Below, one piece after another: positions 27,339 through 36,458 of a stretch of DNA of 64,000 bases. How positions within the stretch are numbered: position 1 is the first letter of the stretch; every line of letters begins with the position of its first letter. Made by a program: the position numbers and the translations under genes. The stretch comes from Bacteroidales bacterium (GTDB lineage Bacteria; Bacteroidota; Bacteroidia; Bacteroidales; VadinHA17). The notes below the pieces were generated by a model. It did no database searches, was not told where the DNA came from, and saw nothing but the letters and a program-made list of their open reading frames with translations. Where the stretch lies: assembly GCA_016715075.1 (NCBI GenBank), contig JADKBK010000014.1, forward strand, positions 127,450 through 191,449, written 5' to 3'.

Positions 27339-29579
27339 TTACTGAACCAGCGTAACGTTGTAAACTCTAGCCTTTGTGATTGGCAGCTCCTGTGTTTTAT
27401 AGCCTTTGGCGCTGATAATCAATACCTCTGATCCCTGTGGAATTTCGAACTTGAATTCTCCTTTGCCGTTTGACAGGTTTTCTGCAGCAGTATCCTTTAC
27501 GCGGATTGAAGCGTATGGCACTGGCTGTCCTGAGGCATTGGATATAATACCTTTGATTTCATTCGGATTGATACCACCCTTAACCTGTTTCTGGAAATCG
27601 CGGATATAATTAAGGGAACTCTTGGCTGATGAGTTATTCGGATCAATAGCAAGTATTTTTGAATAAGCCTCCTCAGCTTTTGCCAGGTATGGAAGTCTTC
27701 CTTCCAGAGTCTTTTCATTACCTGCCATCTTAGTCTCTAATGAACCTAAACCATTGTATCCCTTGATTTTGAATTCCTTATTATTCGAATTAAGGTTAAT
27801 CATCCTGTTATAATACTCTTTCGATTTTGCATAGTTATCGTTCATCATATTATAGTAGCTGAGATAACCGAATGACTCCATCATTTCAGATTCGTATTTT
27901 GATGAATCACTTCCTGCAACATCAACAAGTTTTTCAAATTTGGGTTTTGCGAGACCAAGTTTGGTGTCAGGGTCCATTTTGGAGTATGTTCTGGCAATAA
28001 AAAGATAACCAGGTACATATGACGGAGATTTTGTTACAACAATATTGAATACTGAGTCGGCTGACTTGTACTTTTCCCCACTGTAGAATGCACGGCCGAT
28101 TCTCATGTAATCTTCCGGACTTTCCTTTGCAGGATCGATAAGAAGTGACCAGGTTTTGGCTGCGCCATCATACCTTTTAAAATTGTAGTAGTTGTTGGCT
28201 ATTTCGTTCAGCATAGCTCTGTCATCAGGTTTGTAGCTGAGAACTTTTGCGTAAGCAGTAAATGCCCGGTCGATCTCAACGTCAGCAGCGGCTACATCCT
28301 TTTCACCTTTGGCAATTTTTGCTGTCAGATCATCAACAGTGGCTTTTGCTTTTGCCTTGTCAGCAGCAGTGGTAGCTATAGTTAACCTGGTTTTTTCCTT
28401 ATCAAGCTGGGTTCTCATACTGTTAAGATCATCAAGAGTTTTTGGATAAGCCTGATTCTTTTTGAGAAGGATTCTGGCGAGATAGTGGTAGTCTTTCTTG
28501 ATAATACGCTCAGGAGCAACTGTTTTGAAGAGAGTCTCCATATATGAAAGAGCTTTGTCATAATCAGGAGGATTCTTTTCAAAGCATGAATATCCTGCTA
28601 TACGGTTCATATATGTTCTCGACTGGTCAACGGCGAATATTTCCTGGACATTCTGTATGACTTCATCATATTCCTTTGCATAGAAGAGTGAGTTGACATA
28701 CCTGATTTTTGCAGGAATATTTCCCTGTGTAAGATCGAGATACTTCCTGAAATACTCTTTAGACTGCTCAAACCTTCCTGCCAGTGAATATAACTGTCCA
28801 AGTTCACGGTATGCTGGAGCATAAGTTGCATTCAACTCAACTGCCTGTTCATAATATGGAATTGCTACCTGAAGAGCCCTTCCTTTTACATAAATATTCC
28901 CGATTTTCATATTTGCAGTAGGTGACTGCGGATCTGCAAACTGAGCCTGATTGTATAATGATATAGCTTTGGACCCGTCATTTACAAGGATATAAATATC
29001 TCCTGCAATAAGATACACATCTCTGTTCTTATTGTCAATTTTTATTGCTTCCCGAATCAGCGGAAGAGCCTGTGATGTATCAACCCTGTCATCCTTAATA
29101 TATGACTCGGCAATTTTAGCCAGGGTAAATGCGTATTCCGGTGCCGGCGGTGTTATCTTCTTAATACTTTTATAAGCAGGCAACAGACTCCTGGCTTTAG
29201 TCCTCATTTCAGCGGCAGTTTTCTCATCATCGAGATAAAATGCAACTTTTGCAAGGCCGACATAATTGAGTGGATCATTCGCATTTGCACTCACGCCTTT
29301 CTGATAAATCTCTTTTGCCGAATTAGCTGCAACTGTTAATGAGTTGGAGATAGTATCTGCAAAATAGTCAGCAAGATAATTCTCTCCTAAAAAGAAGTAA
29401 TTTCTGCTGTTGGCAGGTTCTTTCTTAATCAACTCCTGGAACATTGCTTCAGCCTTATCATACTGCTCACTCCTTGTAAGAAGTGTTGCAGAATTCAGAT
29501 CCTGAGCCTGAATATTAATCGCAAAAGTTGTCAGAATACCTGCCAGTAAAACTGCTGGTCTTAAAAATAAACGTTTCAT
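27339..29579 (-). CDS. Secreted TPR protein with C-terminal carboxypeptidase-regulatory-like domain
   Basis: A large (746-residue) periplasmic or surface protein. The ATG at 29577-29579 gives MKRLFLRPAVLLAGILTTFAINIQAQ, a clear signal peptide with cleavage near residue 26; an upstream TTG would add seven residues and is less likely. About twelve TPR units follow, interrupted at about residues 400-440 by an Ala/Lys-rich coiled-coil stretch. The last ~75 residues form a beta-sandwich of the CarboxypepD_reg-like type (GIISNASGQPVPYASIRVKD... GEFKFEIPQGSE), common in TonB-dependent receptors and their partners. It sits between exbB and the PstS-like gene, suggesting an envelope role with the TonB system. 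Confidence 0.85.
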   Translation of the reverse strand: MKRLFLRPAVLLAGILTTFAINIQAQDLNSATLLTRSEQYDKAEAMFQELIKKEPANSRNYFFLGENYLADYFADTISNSLTVAANSAKEIYQKGVSANANDPLNYVGLAKVAFYLDDEKTAAEMRTKARSLLPAYKSIKKITPPAPEYAFTLAKIAESYIKDDRVDTSQALPLIREAIKIDNKNRDVYLIAGDIYILVNDGSKAISLYNQAQFADPQSPTANMKIGNIYVKGRALQVAIPYYEQAVELNATYAPAYRELGQLYSLAGRFEQSKEYFRKYLDLTQGNIPAKIRYVNSLFYAKEYDEVIQNVQEIFAVDQSRTYMNRIAGYSCFEKNPPDYDKALSYMETLFKTVAPERIIKKDYHYLARILLKKNQAYPKTLDDLNSMRTQLDKEKTRLTIATTAADKAKAKATVDDLTAKIAKGEKDVAAADVEIDRAFTAYAKVLSYKPDDRAMLNEIANNYYNFKRYDGAAKTWSLLIDPAKESPEDYMRIGRAFYSGEKYKSADSVFNIVVTKSPSYVPGYLFIARTYSKMDPDTKLGLAKPKFEKLVDVAGSDSSKYESEMMESFGYLSYYNMMNDNYAKSKEYYNRMINLNSNNKEFKIKGYNGLGSLETKMAGNEKTLEGRLPYLAKAEEAYSKILAIDPNNSSAKSSLNYIRDFQKQVKGGINPNEIKGIISNASGQPVPYASIRVKDTAAENLSNGKGEFKFEIPQGSEVLIISAKGYKTQELPITKARVYNVTLVQ

Positions 29580-29674
29580 AGCTGTTGTTATTTGAGTCAA
29601 ATATGGTAATAATTTCTGTTTTTCAATTTCAATTTTTCAATTCTTCGTTCACTACCTCTAATTTATTTTGATTC

Positions 29675-30709
29675 TTAATGTTTGATCTGAACAAGTCTTA
29701 TCGGCATTGTCGCAGGTACCAGTCCCGATTTCAGGACAATTCTCTGACCCTGTTCTGCACAAGCCCAGTTTATAAAACCCGATCCAAGTCCCGCAAATGT
29801 TTCTCTTGATATGCAATAGATCTCCCGTACAAAAGGATATGATTTATCATAAATCGAACCCTGATACGGGCGGTAATAACTTCCGTCATTTATATATTGC
29901 TGTGAAACAGCCACTACATTGATCTTATCTGTAAAACTCATGCTAAGTGAATCATCCTTATCACTTATCCAGTTTACGCTTACAATACCAAGGGCATCAG
30001 GATTCCTTGCGACAAAATCAATTACTTCTGCATTGTTATTTACTGCAAAGAAATTTCCGGGAAGTGAATCCCTGATCTCAAAGAGTTCCTTAAAGTATCT
30101 TATGTTTCCTGATTTTGTATTGTCAAAGATAACCCTGATATCTCCGAGTTTTGATTTTGAATTAATGTTATTCCACTTTTTAATCTTTCCGAGGAAGATA
30201 TCTTTTATTGAATTGTATTTAATAAGTGTATCCTTGTTCTGCTTGTTTGTGACAAGTGCAAGTGCATCATAAGCATAGGTGGTTGTGCGTGCAATAACCA
30301 GAGTATCACGAAGATACTGGATCTGATAGTCAGACAGTTTCTTGCTTGTAACAATTACCTTAACAGAGTCATTCATAAAATCATTTATCACATCATACTC
30401 AGGCTTGTACTGTGGTGTGATATGTGCACTCGTATAGAGATGAGTAAATGTAAATACTTCACTGTCAATCAGCGGCTGAAAGGATTCATCAACTGATATT
30501 TTTATTTTTCCTCTTGTTGGTGTTTCATCCAAAGTACGGTTGTTTCCTCCCGAGCAGGATACAAGTGCCAGAAGTCCTGAAATCATCAGAAATCTTACTG
30601 AATGCAAGTACTTATAAGTGATTTGTTTATTCAATATATTATTGGTCGTTATATTTTTTATACGGCACGCAATAATAATAAAATTTTGGATAAGTGATAC
30701 TTTGTTCAT
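29675..30709 (-). CDS. PstS-like phosphate-binding lipoprotein
   Basis: A periplasmic binding protein of the PBP-like (PstS) superfamily. A lipobox LALVSC followed by SGGNN near residues 48-54 indicates a lipoprotein. The start is unsure: the 344-residue frame has ~40 residues before the lipobox, and a TTG start about 26 residues in, or the Met just before ISGLLALVSC (30586), are alternatives. The core shows the PstS-type FLGKIKKWNNI motif at about residues 180 and the FDNTKSGNIRYFKE and LGIVSVNWIS segments. No pstCAB genes are near, so a high-affinity phosphate ABC importer is not encoded here. The location in the TonB cluster suggests a different envelope role. Confidence 0.82.
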   Translation of the reverse strand: MNKVSLIQNFIIIACRIKNITTNNILNKQITYKYLHSVRFLMISGLLALVSCSGGNNRTLDETPTRGKIKISVDESFQPLIDSEVFTFTHLYTSAHITPQYKPEYDVINDFMNDSVKVIVTSKKLSDYQIQYLRDTLVIARTTTYAYDALALVTNKQNKDTLIKYNSIKDIFLGKIKKWNNINSKSKLGDIRVIFDNTKSGNIRYFKELFEIRDSLPGNFFAVNNNAEVIDFVARNPDALGIVSVNWISDKDDSLSMSFTDKINVVAVSQQYINDGSYYRPYQGSIYDKSYPFVREIYCISRETFAGLGSGFINWACAEQGQRIVLKSGLVPATMPIRLVQIKH

Positions 30710-30824
30710 ATTCTTAAAGTTTTGTCATGAATCATTATGTTTCAATGAAGTTCATAACAAAGTGCATGCCAACAGTAATAGGAATAATCACTAAATAAAT
30801 AAGTTTTAAGATTATTCATGAATT

Positions 30825-31058
30825 TTATTCCTCATCCTTCCCCTTTGAAAAAAAAGCTTCAACAATTTTAACATATGTCCTGTAGGCTCTGTAAACGCCA
30901 TAAAAGAGAAAGGTGGATCCCATTATCACCCTGACTGGTTTGTCGAGATAACTGCTATCTGAAAAAAAAACAAAGTAACAACCTACTCCAAAATAAAAGA
31001 ACACCATGAATATTGAAAAGATTGCCGTTACCTGTTGCATTAATCTGTTTTCATTCAT
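30825..31058 (-). CDS. Small two-helix membrane protein of the TonB cluster
   Basis: A 77-residue frame from the Met at 31058 (MNENRLMQQ), with two hydrophobic helices at about residues 9-32 and 43-60 and a basic-acidic tail KGKDEE. The open frame extends 12 codons further upstream (to 31094), but those residues (MIFCLFDTKFYF) look like AT-rich leader. It lies 115 bases upstream of the PstS-like gene on the same strand and is probably its transcription partner. I do not recognise a family. Confidence 0.65.
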   Translation of the reverse strand: MNENRLMQQVTAIFSIFMVFFYFGVGCYFVFFSDSSYLDKPVRVIMGSTFLFYGVYRAYRTYVKIVEAFFSKGKDEE

Positions 31059-31141
31059 GAAATAAAATTTTGTGTCAAATAAACAAAAAATCAATTTATT
31101 ATCAAAACAAAAAATATTCAGACCATTAATACAATTACATA

Positions 31142-32374
31142 TTAAAAATCATTCTGCCTTCTGAAAAGCAGCGAAGAATCGCCATAGCTTAAAAATCTGA
31201 AATCATTTTCGAGAGCATATTTATAAATGTCTTTCCAGCTTTCCTTTACCCATGCTGAGATTAAAAGTAAAAGAGTGCTCATTGGCTGATGAAAATTGGT
31301 AATAATTCCCGATATCATCCTGAATTCATATCCGGGTATGATTATTATTCCGGTTGAAGCATGAATTACCTGAAGCTTTTTCTCATTCATATATCTCAAT
31401 ATCGCATCAATTGATTCATCAACAGGTATGTCAGATTCTGCCTCATATGGGTCCCATTGACCCAATGACAATTCCTCTGACCCCCCCGGGGACTTATTTA
31501 TAAGTTTCACCCCCAGCCAGTAAAGGCTTTCAAGGGTTCTCACACTTGTTGTTCCCACCGGGATGATTCTCCCTTTGAATTCCCGAAGCAACCTGACAGT
31601 TTCCCTCGAGACGGAGAAATGTTCATAATGCATTTCATGGTCGGAAATGCTTTTTGATTTTATTGGTTTGAAAGTTCCTGCACCCACATGAAGTGTAATT
31701 TCTGTCGAATGCATTCCTGATGCCTTTAAATTTCTGACCATCTGCTCTGTGAAATGCAACCCGGCAGTAGGTGCCGCAACGGATCCCTTTATCCGGGAGT
31801 ATACTGTCTGGTATCTTTTCAGGTCCTCAGGTTCAGCTTCCCTTTCAAGGTAGGGCGGGAGGGGAAGTATTCCGGCCAGCTCAATAACCTCTCCGAAAGT
31901 GGTTCCCTCCGAGTTCCATTCAAAGCGTACACGCCAGGCATCTCCTTCCTGCTTTACTCTTTTTGCGAAAATCTCATATTCTGTTCCTGACCGGAAGTAT
32001 GATGCTTTAATTGTGCCGCTTTTCCATTTTTTCAGATTCCCGATTATGCATTTCCATTCCACAGGGCCCTCCGAACTTAGCGATGACTCATATTCTGCCG
32101 GATTCAATGGTTCCAGACATAAAACTTCGATAACAGCACCTGTCTCTTTTCTGAAAAGGATCCTTGCCGTTATAACACGTGTATTATTGAAAACGAGTAG
32201 AGAATCATGGGGGAGATGTTGACCGATATTTCTGAAGATATCCTTTGATATTATGTTGTCTTTAAAAACAAGGAGTCGGGAAAGATCTCTCTCATTTGCC
32301 GGATACCTGGCAATCCTGTCAGGAGGCAGAAGATAATCATAGTCCGTTAAATTGATATTGTCTGTTTTCAACAT
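31142..32374 (-). CDS. queA: S-adenosylmethionine:tRNA ribosyltransferase-isomerase
   Basis: QueA transfers the ribosyl part of SAM to preQ1-tRNA, giving epoxyqueuosine. The start MLKTDNINLTDYDYLLPPDRIARYPANERD carries the family opening motif. Other signatures are FNNTRVITARI, VAAPTAGLHFT (about residues 221-231) and GAGTFKPIKS. At 410 residues it is longer than the ~350 of E. coli QueA because of an insertion around residues 285-320 (SLYWLGVKL...W.PYE), which I recall from Bacteroidota homologues. It is divergent from rnpB, with a simple-repeat array between them. Confidence 0.93.
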   Translation of the reverse strand: MLKTDNINLTDYDYLLPPDRIARYPANERDLSRLLVFKDNIISKDIFRNIGQHLPHDSLLVFNNTRVITARILFRKETGAVIEVLCLEPLNPAEYESSLSSEGPVEWKCIIGNLKKWKSGTIKASYFRSGTEYEIFAKRVKQEGDAWRVRFEWNSEGTTFGEVIELAGILPLPPYLEREAEPEDLKRYQTVYSRIKGSVAAPTAGLHFTEQMVRNLKASGMHSTEITLHVGAGTFKPIKSKSISDHEMHYEHFSVSRETVRLLREFKGRIIPVGTTSVRTLESLYWLGVKLINKSPGGSEELSLGQWDPYEAESDIPVDESIDAILRYMNEKKLQVIHASTGIIIIPGYEFRMISGIITNFHQPMSTLLLLISAWVKESWKDIYKYALENDFRFLSYGDSSLLFRRQNDF

Positions 32375-32383
32375 TTTTTTATG

Positions 32384-32532
32384 TCTTGCGGTCTTGCAGG
32401 TCTTACGGTCTTGCGGTCTTGCAGGTCTTGCCGGTCTTGCAGGTCTTGCGGGTCTTGCGGTCTTGCGGTCTTACGACTTGCACGACTTGCATGACTTGCA
32501 TGACTTGCACGACTTGCATGACTTGCACGACA
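32384..32532. repeat. Tandem repeats between queA and rnpB
   Basis: The first part (about 32384-32476) repeats the 8-9 base words GGTCTTGC(A/G) and GGTCTTGCCG roughly ten times. The second part (about 32476-32530) repeats the 10-base unit ACTTGCA(C/T)G six times. Peptides read through it (LAGLAGLAG, CTTCMTC) are purely repetitive and not real genes. The two arrays abut, both built around CTTGC. Confidence 0.85.
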
Positions 32533-32547
32533 AAATTAGCGAATATT

Positions 32548-32578
32548 TTGATCCTTCAGCTTCAATTAGCTACCTTTG
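32548..32578 (+). promoter_or_regulatory. Bacteroidota-type promoter of rnpB
   Basis: A TTG at 32548-32550 is followed after 20 bases by TACCTTTG (32571-32578), an exact match to the TTG-N19-21-TAnnTTTG consensus. The RNA begins about 5 bases downstream at the 5' strand of the P1 helix (near 32583), as expected for a stable-RNA promoter. Confidence 0.75.
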
Positions 32579-32582
32579 CGCC

Positions 32583-32962
32583 GCAGCAGGTTGTTCCATC
32601 GCCCTGGCCGTTCAGGTCTGGGAGGAAAGTCCGGCCAGCACAGAGCATCATACTTCCTAACGGGAAGATATCCGTGAGGGTATTGTAGTGTAACAGAAAA
32701 TAACCACCCGCCGGGCTTCGCTCAGTGGGAAAGGGTGAAAAGGTGAGGTAAGAGCTCACCGGTCCTGTTGGTGACTTCAGGAGCCGTACGCATTATGAGT
32801 TGAAAGACCATGTATACCGGCAATAAGGATTGCTCGTCCGATGCCGGGGGGTAGGTCGTATGAATCCTGCAGCGATGCAGGATCAAGATAAATGATGGAA
32901 AGGGTTTTAATTTCTCTTGCAGAAGACAAAACCTTACAAAAGCCGGCTTACAGACCAGCTGC
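32583..32962 (+). ncRNA. rnpB: RNase P RNA
   Basis: Catalytic RNA that matures the 5' end of tRNAs. Universally conserved blocks are present in order: GGAGGAAAGTCCGGCC (32621-32636), the CATACTTCCTAACGGGAAG region, GTAGTGTAACAGAAAATAACC, GGGAAAGGGTGAAAAGGTGAGGTAAGAGCTCACC, and the 3' block AAAGCCGGCTTACAGACC. The 5' GCAGC (from 32583) pairs with the 3' GCTGC ending at 32962 as helix P1, giving about 380 bases, bacterial type A. A matching promoter lies directly upstream. The ends are placed from the P1 pairing and could be off by a few bases. Confidence 0.95.
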
Positions 32963-32972
32963 ACAATCAACA

Positions 32973-33000
32973 GTAGAGACGTAGCATGCTACGTCTCTAC
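32973..33000. repeat. 28-bp perfect palindrome after rnpB
   Basis: A self-complementary 28-mer, GTAGAGACGTAGCA and its reverse complement without a loop, 10 bases past the rnpB 3' end. No T-run follows, so it is not a standard intrinsic terminator, although it can fold into a strong hairpin. It may be a copy of a dispersed palindromic repeat; only one copy is present in the window. Confidence 0.7.
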
Positions 33001-33066
33001 ATGTTTCATATACAGCGTATTGTATATCAGTCAGTTGAATGTAATCATACAAATTCCTGCAAGGGA

Positions 33067-33756
33067 TCATTTAATCCTGAATATACTATCCTCCATCGGA
33101 ATATCTACCTCAACTTTGGTGAAGTTCATCACAAACTCCATCCCCTGGGCCGTTGTGGTGGTTTTCATTGGAATTATAAATCCGTTTGTTTCGGTATAAT
33201 TTGATGGATATGCATCAAAACTCATTCCTGATGCTGTGGTTGAAATTTTTACCATTAGGTAAGTGGTTTTGTCGATAAAAATATCAATAAGCGTTCCTCC
33301 TTCAACAGCAGCTTTCAGTTTAAAAGCCGGTTTGCCATTTACAGTTTCTTCACCTGAGAGAGTAAGCTGTCCGTTTTTGAGATAGGTAGCCATATAATTC
33401 TGGAACATATTTGTCCTGATAGTCTGTTTAACCTCGTCAACTGTCATTTCCACAGGGGTCGATGAACCAGTCATCGGGTTAATATTATACCCTTTAACTC
33501 CGTCAAAAGCCTGGATCATCTCCTGTCCGTTAATGCTTGTTACAGTTTTCATCTTATCGGGATTCTTCATCCACATTGTCATTGGCATTTGCATACCCAT
33601 CATCGACATATTGCCTGTTATCTTGATGGTCTTTAATGTGGACACCTTATCGAGCTTGTTTGCCACAGTATATCGCTTAACTATCTCATCAAGTGATTGT
33701 GCACTTATGACAGATATTAATATCAGTCCTGTAAGAGTAAAAATCAGTTTTTTCAT
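33067..33756 (-). CDS. Periplasmic LolA-like outer-membrane-lipoprotein-sorting domain protein
   Basis: A 229-residue exported protein. MKKLIFTLTGLILISVISAQS is a signal peptide with cleavage at about residue 20. The body has the antiparallel beta pattern of LolA/LolB-like outer-membrane-sorting proteins: paired strands such as KTIKITGNMSMMGMQMPMTMW, KMKTVTSINGQEMIQAFDG and GTLIDIFIDKTTYLMVKIS, and an ending NFTKVEVDIPMEDSIFRI. A methionine-rich stretch (residues 50-65) is notable. It starts 22 bases downstream of the kdsA stop on the same strand. True LolA function is not shown. Confidence 0.75.
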   Translation of the reverse strand: MKKLIFTLTGLILISVISAQSLDEIVKRYTVANKLDKVSTLKTIKITGNMSMMGMQMPMTMWMKNPDKMKTVTSINGQEMIQAFDGVKGYNINPMTGSSTPVEMTVDEVKQTIRTNMFQNYMATYLKNGQLTLSGEETVNGKPAFKLKAAVEGGTLIDIFIDKTTYLMVKISTTASGMSFDAYPSNYTETNGFIIPMKTTTTAQGMEFVMNFTKVEVDIPMEDSIFRIK

Positions 33757-33778
33757 GCTGGTGGTATTAGTTTAATAT

Positions 33779-34618
33779 TTATTTAAAGGTATTTATTGTT
33801 TTTCTAAGTGCAACAAGCCGCGACAGCAGATTATCCATTTCAGAAAGCTTCAGCATATTGGCGCCGTCAGATTTGGCAGTTGCCGGATCAGGATGGGTCT
33901 CGATGAAGATGCCATCTGCACCAACACTTATTGCTGCTTTGCCGATTGTCTCGATCATTTCAGGATTGCCGCCTGAGACACCCTCAGCCTGATTCGGCTG
34001 CTGCAGGGAATGGGTAATATCCATTATCACAGGGACACCTATTTTCTGCATTGCCGGGATATTCCTGAAATCGACAATAAGATCCTGATAACCAAAGGAG
34101 TTTCCCCTGTCTGTGAGGAGTATGTAAGAGTTTCCGGATTCCTTTACTTTGTCAACTGCAAATTTCATTGATGATCCCGAAAGAAACTGTCCCTTTTTAA
34201 TATTAACCCATTTGCCCGTTCTGGCAGCTGCAGTGAGCAGATCAGTCTGCCTGCACAGAAATGCAGGTATCTGCAGGACATCGACAAATTCAGCGGCCAT
34301 AGCAGCTTCCTCGGGATTGTGAATGTCGGTAACGACAGGTACAGAATATTTTTGTCTGACATCTGCCAGAATCCTGAGCGCTTTAATATCGCCTATACCG
34401 GTAAATGAGTCACCCCTTGACCTGTTGGCTTTTCTGTATGAAGACTTGAATATGAGCGGGATACTGTATTTTTCAGAAAGTGAAATAAGATGTCTGGCCG
34501 TCTCATGAATTACATCTTCACCCTCGACCACGCAAGGCCCGGCAATAAGAAAGAAATTGCCTGATTCTCTGAATTTTATCCCCGGAATGTCCGGAATCTG
34601 GTTTTGCATATAAAACAT
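33779..34618 (-). CDS. kdsA: 3-deoxy-8-phosphooctulonate synthase
   Basis: KdsA condenses PEP with arabinose 5-phosphate to KDO-8-phosphate for LPS, showing a Gram-negative outer membrane. The 279 residues match the family. FFLIAGPCVVEGEDV opens the barrel, and FKSSYRKANRSRGDSFTGIG is the substrate loop. DITHSLQQPNQAEGVSGGNPEMI holds the signature region, and GADGIFIETHPDPATAKSDGANML follows. Met at residue 1 or 4 (34609) are both possible starts. An upstream gap of 190 bases contains GC-homopolymer hairpins. Confidence 0.95.
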   Translation of the reverse strand: MFYMQNQIPDIPGIKFRESGNFFLIAGPCVVEGEDVIHETARHLISLSEKYSIPLIFKSSYRKANRSRGDSFTGIGDIKALRILADVRQKYSVPVVTDIHNPEEAAMAAEFVDVLQIPAFLCRQTDLLTAAARTGKWVNIKKGQFLSGSSMKFAVDKVKESGNSYILLTDRGNSFGYQDLIVDFRNIPAMQKIGVPVIMDITHSLQQPNQAEGVSGGNPEMIETIGKAAISVGADGIFIETHPDPATAKSDGANMLKLSEMDNLLSRLVALRKTINTFK

Positions 34619-34659
34619 TAGATTAGATTATTTGAAATTTTCTTTGTGTTCTCTCTGTG

Positions 34660-34800
34660 ACGTTTTGCCCCCTGCCCCCCCGGATTTAAACGAATTTTAC
34701 CCCCTGCCCCCCTGAAGGGGGGTAAAGAATCTGGTAAAAACCTGGATTTTAGCCCCCCCCTGGGGGGGGTGGGGGGTCTCCCTTAGAGAGGGGGGTAGAG
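34660..34800. repeat. Poly-C/poly-G hairpin repeats between rarA and kdsA
   Basis: Long C and G runs alternate here: CCCCCC-TGAA-GGGGGG (34707-34722) and C8-T-G8 (34753-34769) can each form a near-perfect hairpin. The phrase TACCCCCTG recurs, and a degraded version lies near 48220-48240. The region is non-coding. The homopolymers would also be hard to sequence correctly, so exact lengths are uncertain. Confidence 0.7.
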
Positions 34801-34808
34801 GGTCTTCA

Positions 34809-36107
34809 TTATTTGTCATATTTATATATACCCTTCCACATTCCGGCCAGTTTTTTCCTTACTTCTTCCTCTCTTGCATTCTTCCCGGGATCATAAAAAA
34901 TTGTTCCTTTAACCTCTTCCGGAAGAAAATTATCTGTAACAAAATTCCCGGAATAGCTATGGGCATACTTATATTCTTTTCCATAGCCCATATCCTTCAT
35001 CATTGCGGTTGGCGCATTTCTTATATGGAGAGGAACCGGTAGGTTGCCCTCGCTTCTGACCATTGCAATTGCTTCATCAATAGCCATATATGATGAATTG
35101 CTCTTGGGTGATGTGGCCAGATAGATTGCCGCCTCCGAAAGTATGATTCTGGATTCAGGCCATCCGATGACGTTAACAGCCTCAAAGCAGGCCTGAGCCA
35201 GCAACAAAGCATTTGGGTTTGCCAGACCAATATCTTCTGCTGCAAGGATCAGCATTCTCCTTGCAATAAACTTCGGATCCTCACCTCCCTCGACCATCCT
35301 GGCAAGCCAGTAGACTGCAGCATTGGGGTCACTTCCCCTCATGGATTTAATAAAGGCGGAAATTATATCATAATGTTGTTCTCCTTTTTTATCATAAAGT
35401 GCAAGGTTTTTCTGAACCTGATTCAAAACCTTTGCATTATCAATAATTATTTTTCCCGCTGAATTATCATCGGCTTCAGAACTGACAACCAGTTCAAGGG
35501 CATTGAAAAGCTTTCTGGCATCTCCGCCCGAAACTCTCAGAAGAGCTTCAAATTCAATAATTTCTATTTCATAGGATGCAAGATAGGTGTCCTTGATCAA
35601 TGCTTTCTTAAGCAGCATAATCAACTCATCTTCACTCAATGGTTTCATTACATAAACCTGGCAACGCGAAAGGAGAGGGGAAATTACCTCGAATGAGGGG
35701 TTTTCAGTAGTGGCACCTATTAATGTTATCACACCCTGCTCAACTGCACTCAGAAGGGAATCCTGCTGGGATTTATTGAAACGGTGAATCTCATCAATAA
35801 ACAGGATCGGATTTGGCTGATTAAAGAATTGCTGTTTTTTTGCCTTTTCAATAGTCTCTCTTACATCCTTTACCCCTGAATGAACTGCACTAAGCTGAAA
35901 AAATGGTCTTTTAAGTGAATTGGCTATAATACCTGCGAGTGTTGTTTTCCCGACACCGGGAGGTCCCCATAAAATAAAGGAAGGGAGATTACCCGACTCT
36001 ACAACTTTCCTCAGGACTGCATTTTTCCCCACAAGATGTTCCTGCCCGCAGAACTCATCCAGGACTCTGGGCCTTAACCTTTCCGCAAGCGGTTGATTTG
36101 GCAGCAT
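34809..36107 (-). CDS. rarA: Replication-associated recombination protein A (AAA ATPase)
   Basis: RarA/MgsA family ATPase, related to clamp loaders, that acts at stalled replication forks. From the Met at 36107 (MLPNQPLAERLRPRVLDEFCGQEHLVG) it has 432 residues. Walker A is GPPGVGKTT, Walker B is LFIDEIHRFNKSQQD, sensor 1 is LIGATTENPSFE, and the C-terminal tetramerisation domain has RMLILAAEDIGLANPNAL and AIYLATSPKSNSSYMAID. The upstream 12 codons open in the frame (MFLLLLRKQLLR) are AT-rich and unlikely to be used. Confidence 0.94.
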   Translation of the reverse strand: MLPNQPLAERLRPRVLDEFCGQEHLVGKNAVLRKVVESGNLPSFILWGPPGVGKTTLAGIIANSLKRPFFQLSAVHSGVKDVRETIEKAKKQQFFNQPNPILFIDEIHRFNKSQQDSLLSAVEQGVITLIGATTENPSFEVISPLLSRCQVYVMKPLSEDELIMLLKKALIKDTYLASYEIEIIEFEALLRVSGGDARKLFNALELVVSSEADDNSAGKIIIDNAKVLNQVQKNLALYDKKGEQHYDIISAFIKSMRGSDPNAAVYWLARMVEGGEDPKFIARRMLILAAEDIGLANPNALLLAQACFEAVNVIGWPESRIILSEAAIYLATSPKSNSSYMAIDEAIAMVRSEGNLPVPLHIRNAPTAMMKDMGYGKEYKYAHSYSGNFVTDNFLPEEVKGTIFYDPGKNAREEEVRKKLAGMWKGIYKYDK

Positions 36108-36458
36108 TCTTAATAATTGTTTTCGTAAAAGTAATAAAAACAATTCTTGTTCTGAGTATTTATATCATGTCTCACTGTATATCTTAGGATAGTAATTATG
36201 CATGCAACATATATTACCACAATCAGATCAGGAATCCTGAGACTTTGCTGGTTTACCTAAGAGATTAGTCGGGAAATGATTCAATTATGTTACGGAAACG
36301 AACAATGAAAGCCTTTGCGGTTCAATAAATTTTACTAAATTGCCTCAAATTTATTTTCTTTAAAAAAAATAAATTAATACTTTTAACAATTGAAATAGTT
36401 ATTTGGTTCTGATCAGATTAATGTTATTCGTTTTGAATACACTCAGATATATTCAGTT
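36108..36458. other. Divergent gap between rarA and the membrane-anchored unknown
   Basis: About 350 bases, strongly AT-rich toward the right half. No gene, convincing -7 box in the right place, hairpin or repeat could be supported. It should hold both divergent promoters. Confidence 0.5.

Noticed and set aside
32352..32688. Repetitive open frames LAGLAGLAG and CMTCMTC between queA and rnpB
   Set aside because: They are translations of simple tandem repeats and extend into the RNase P RNA.
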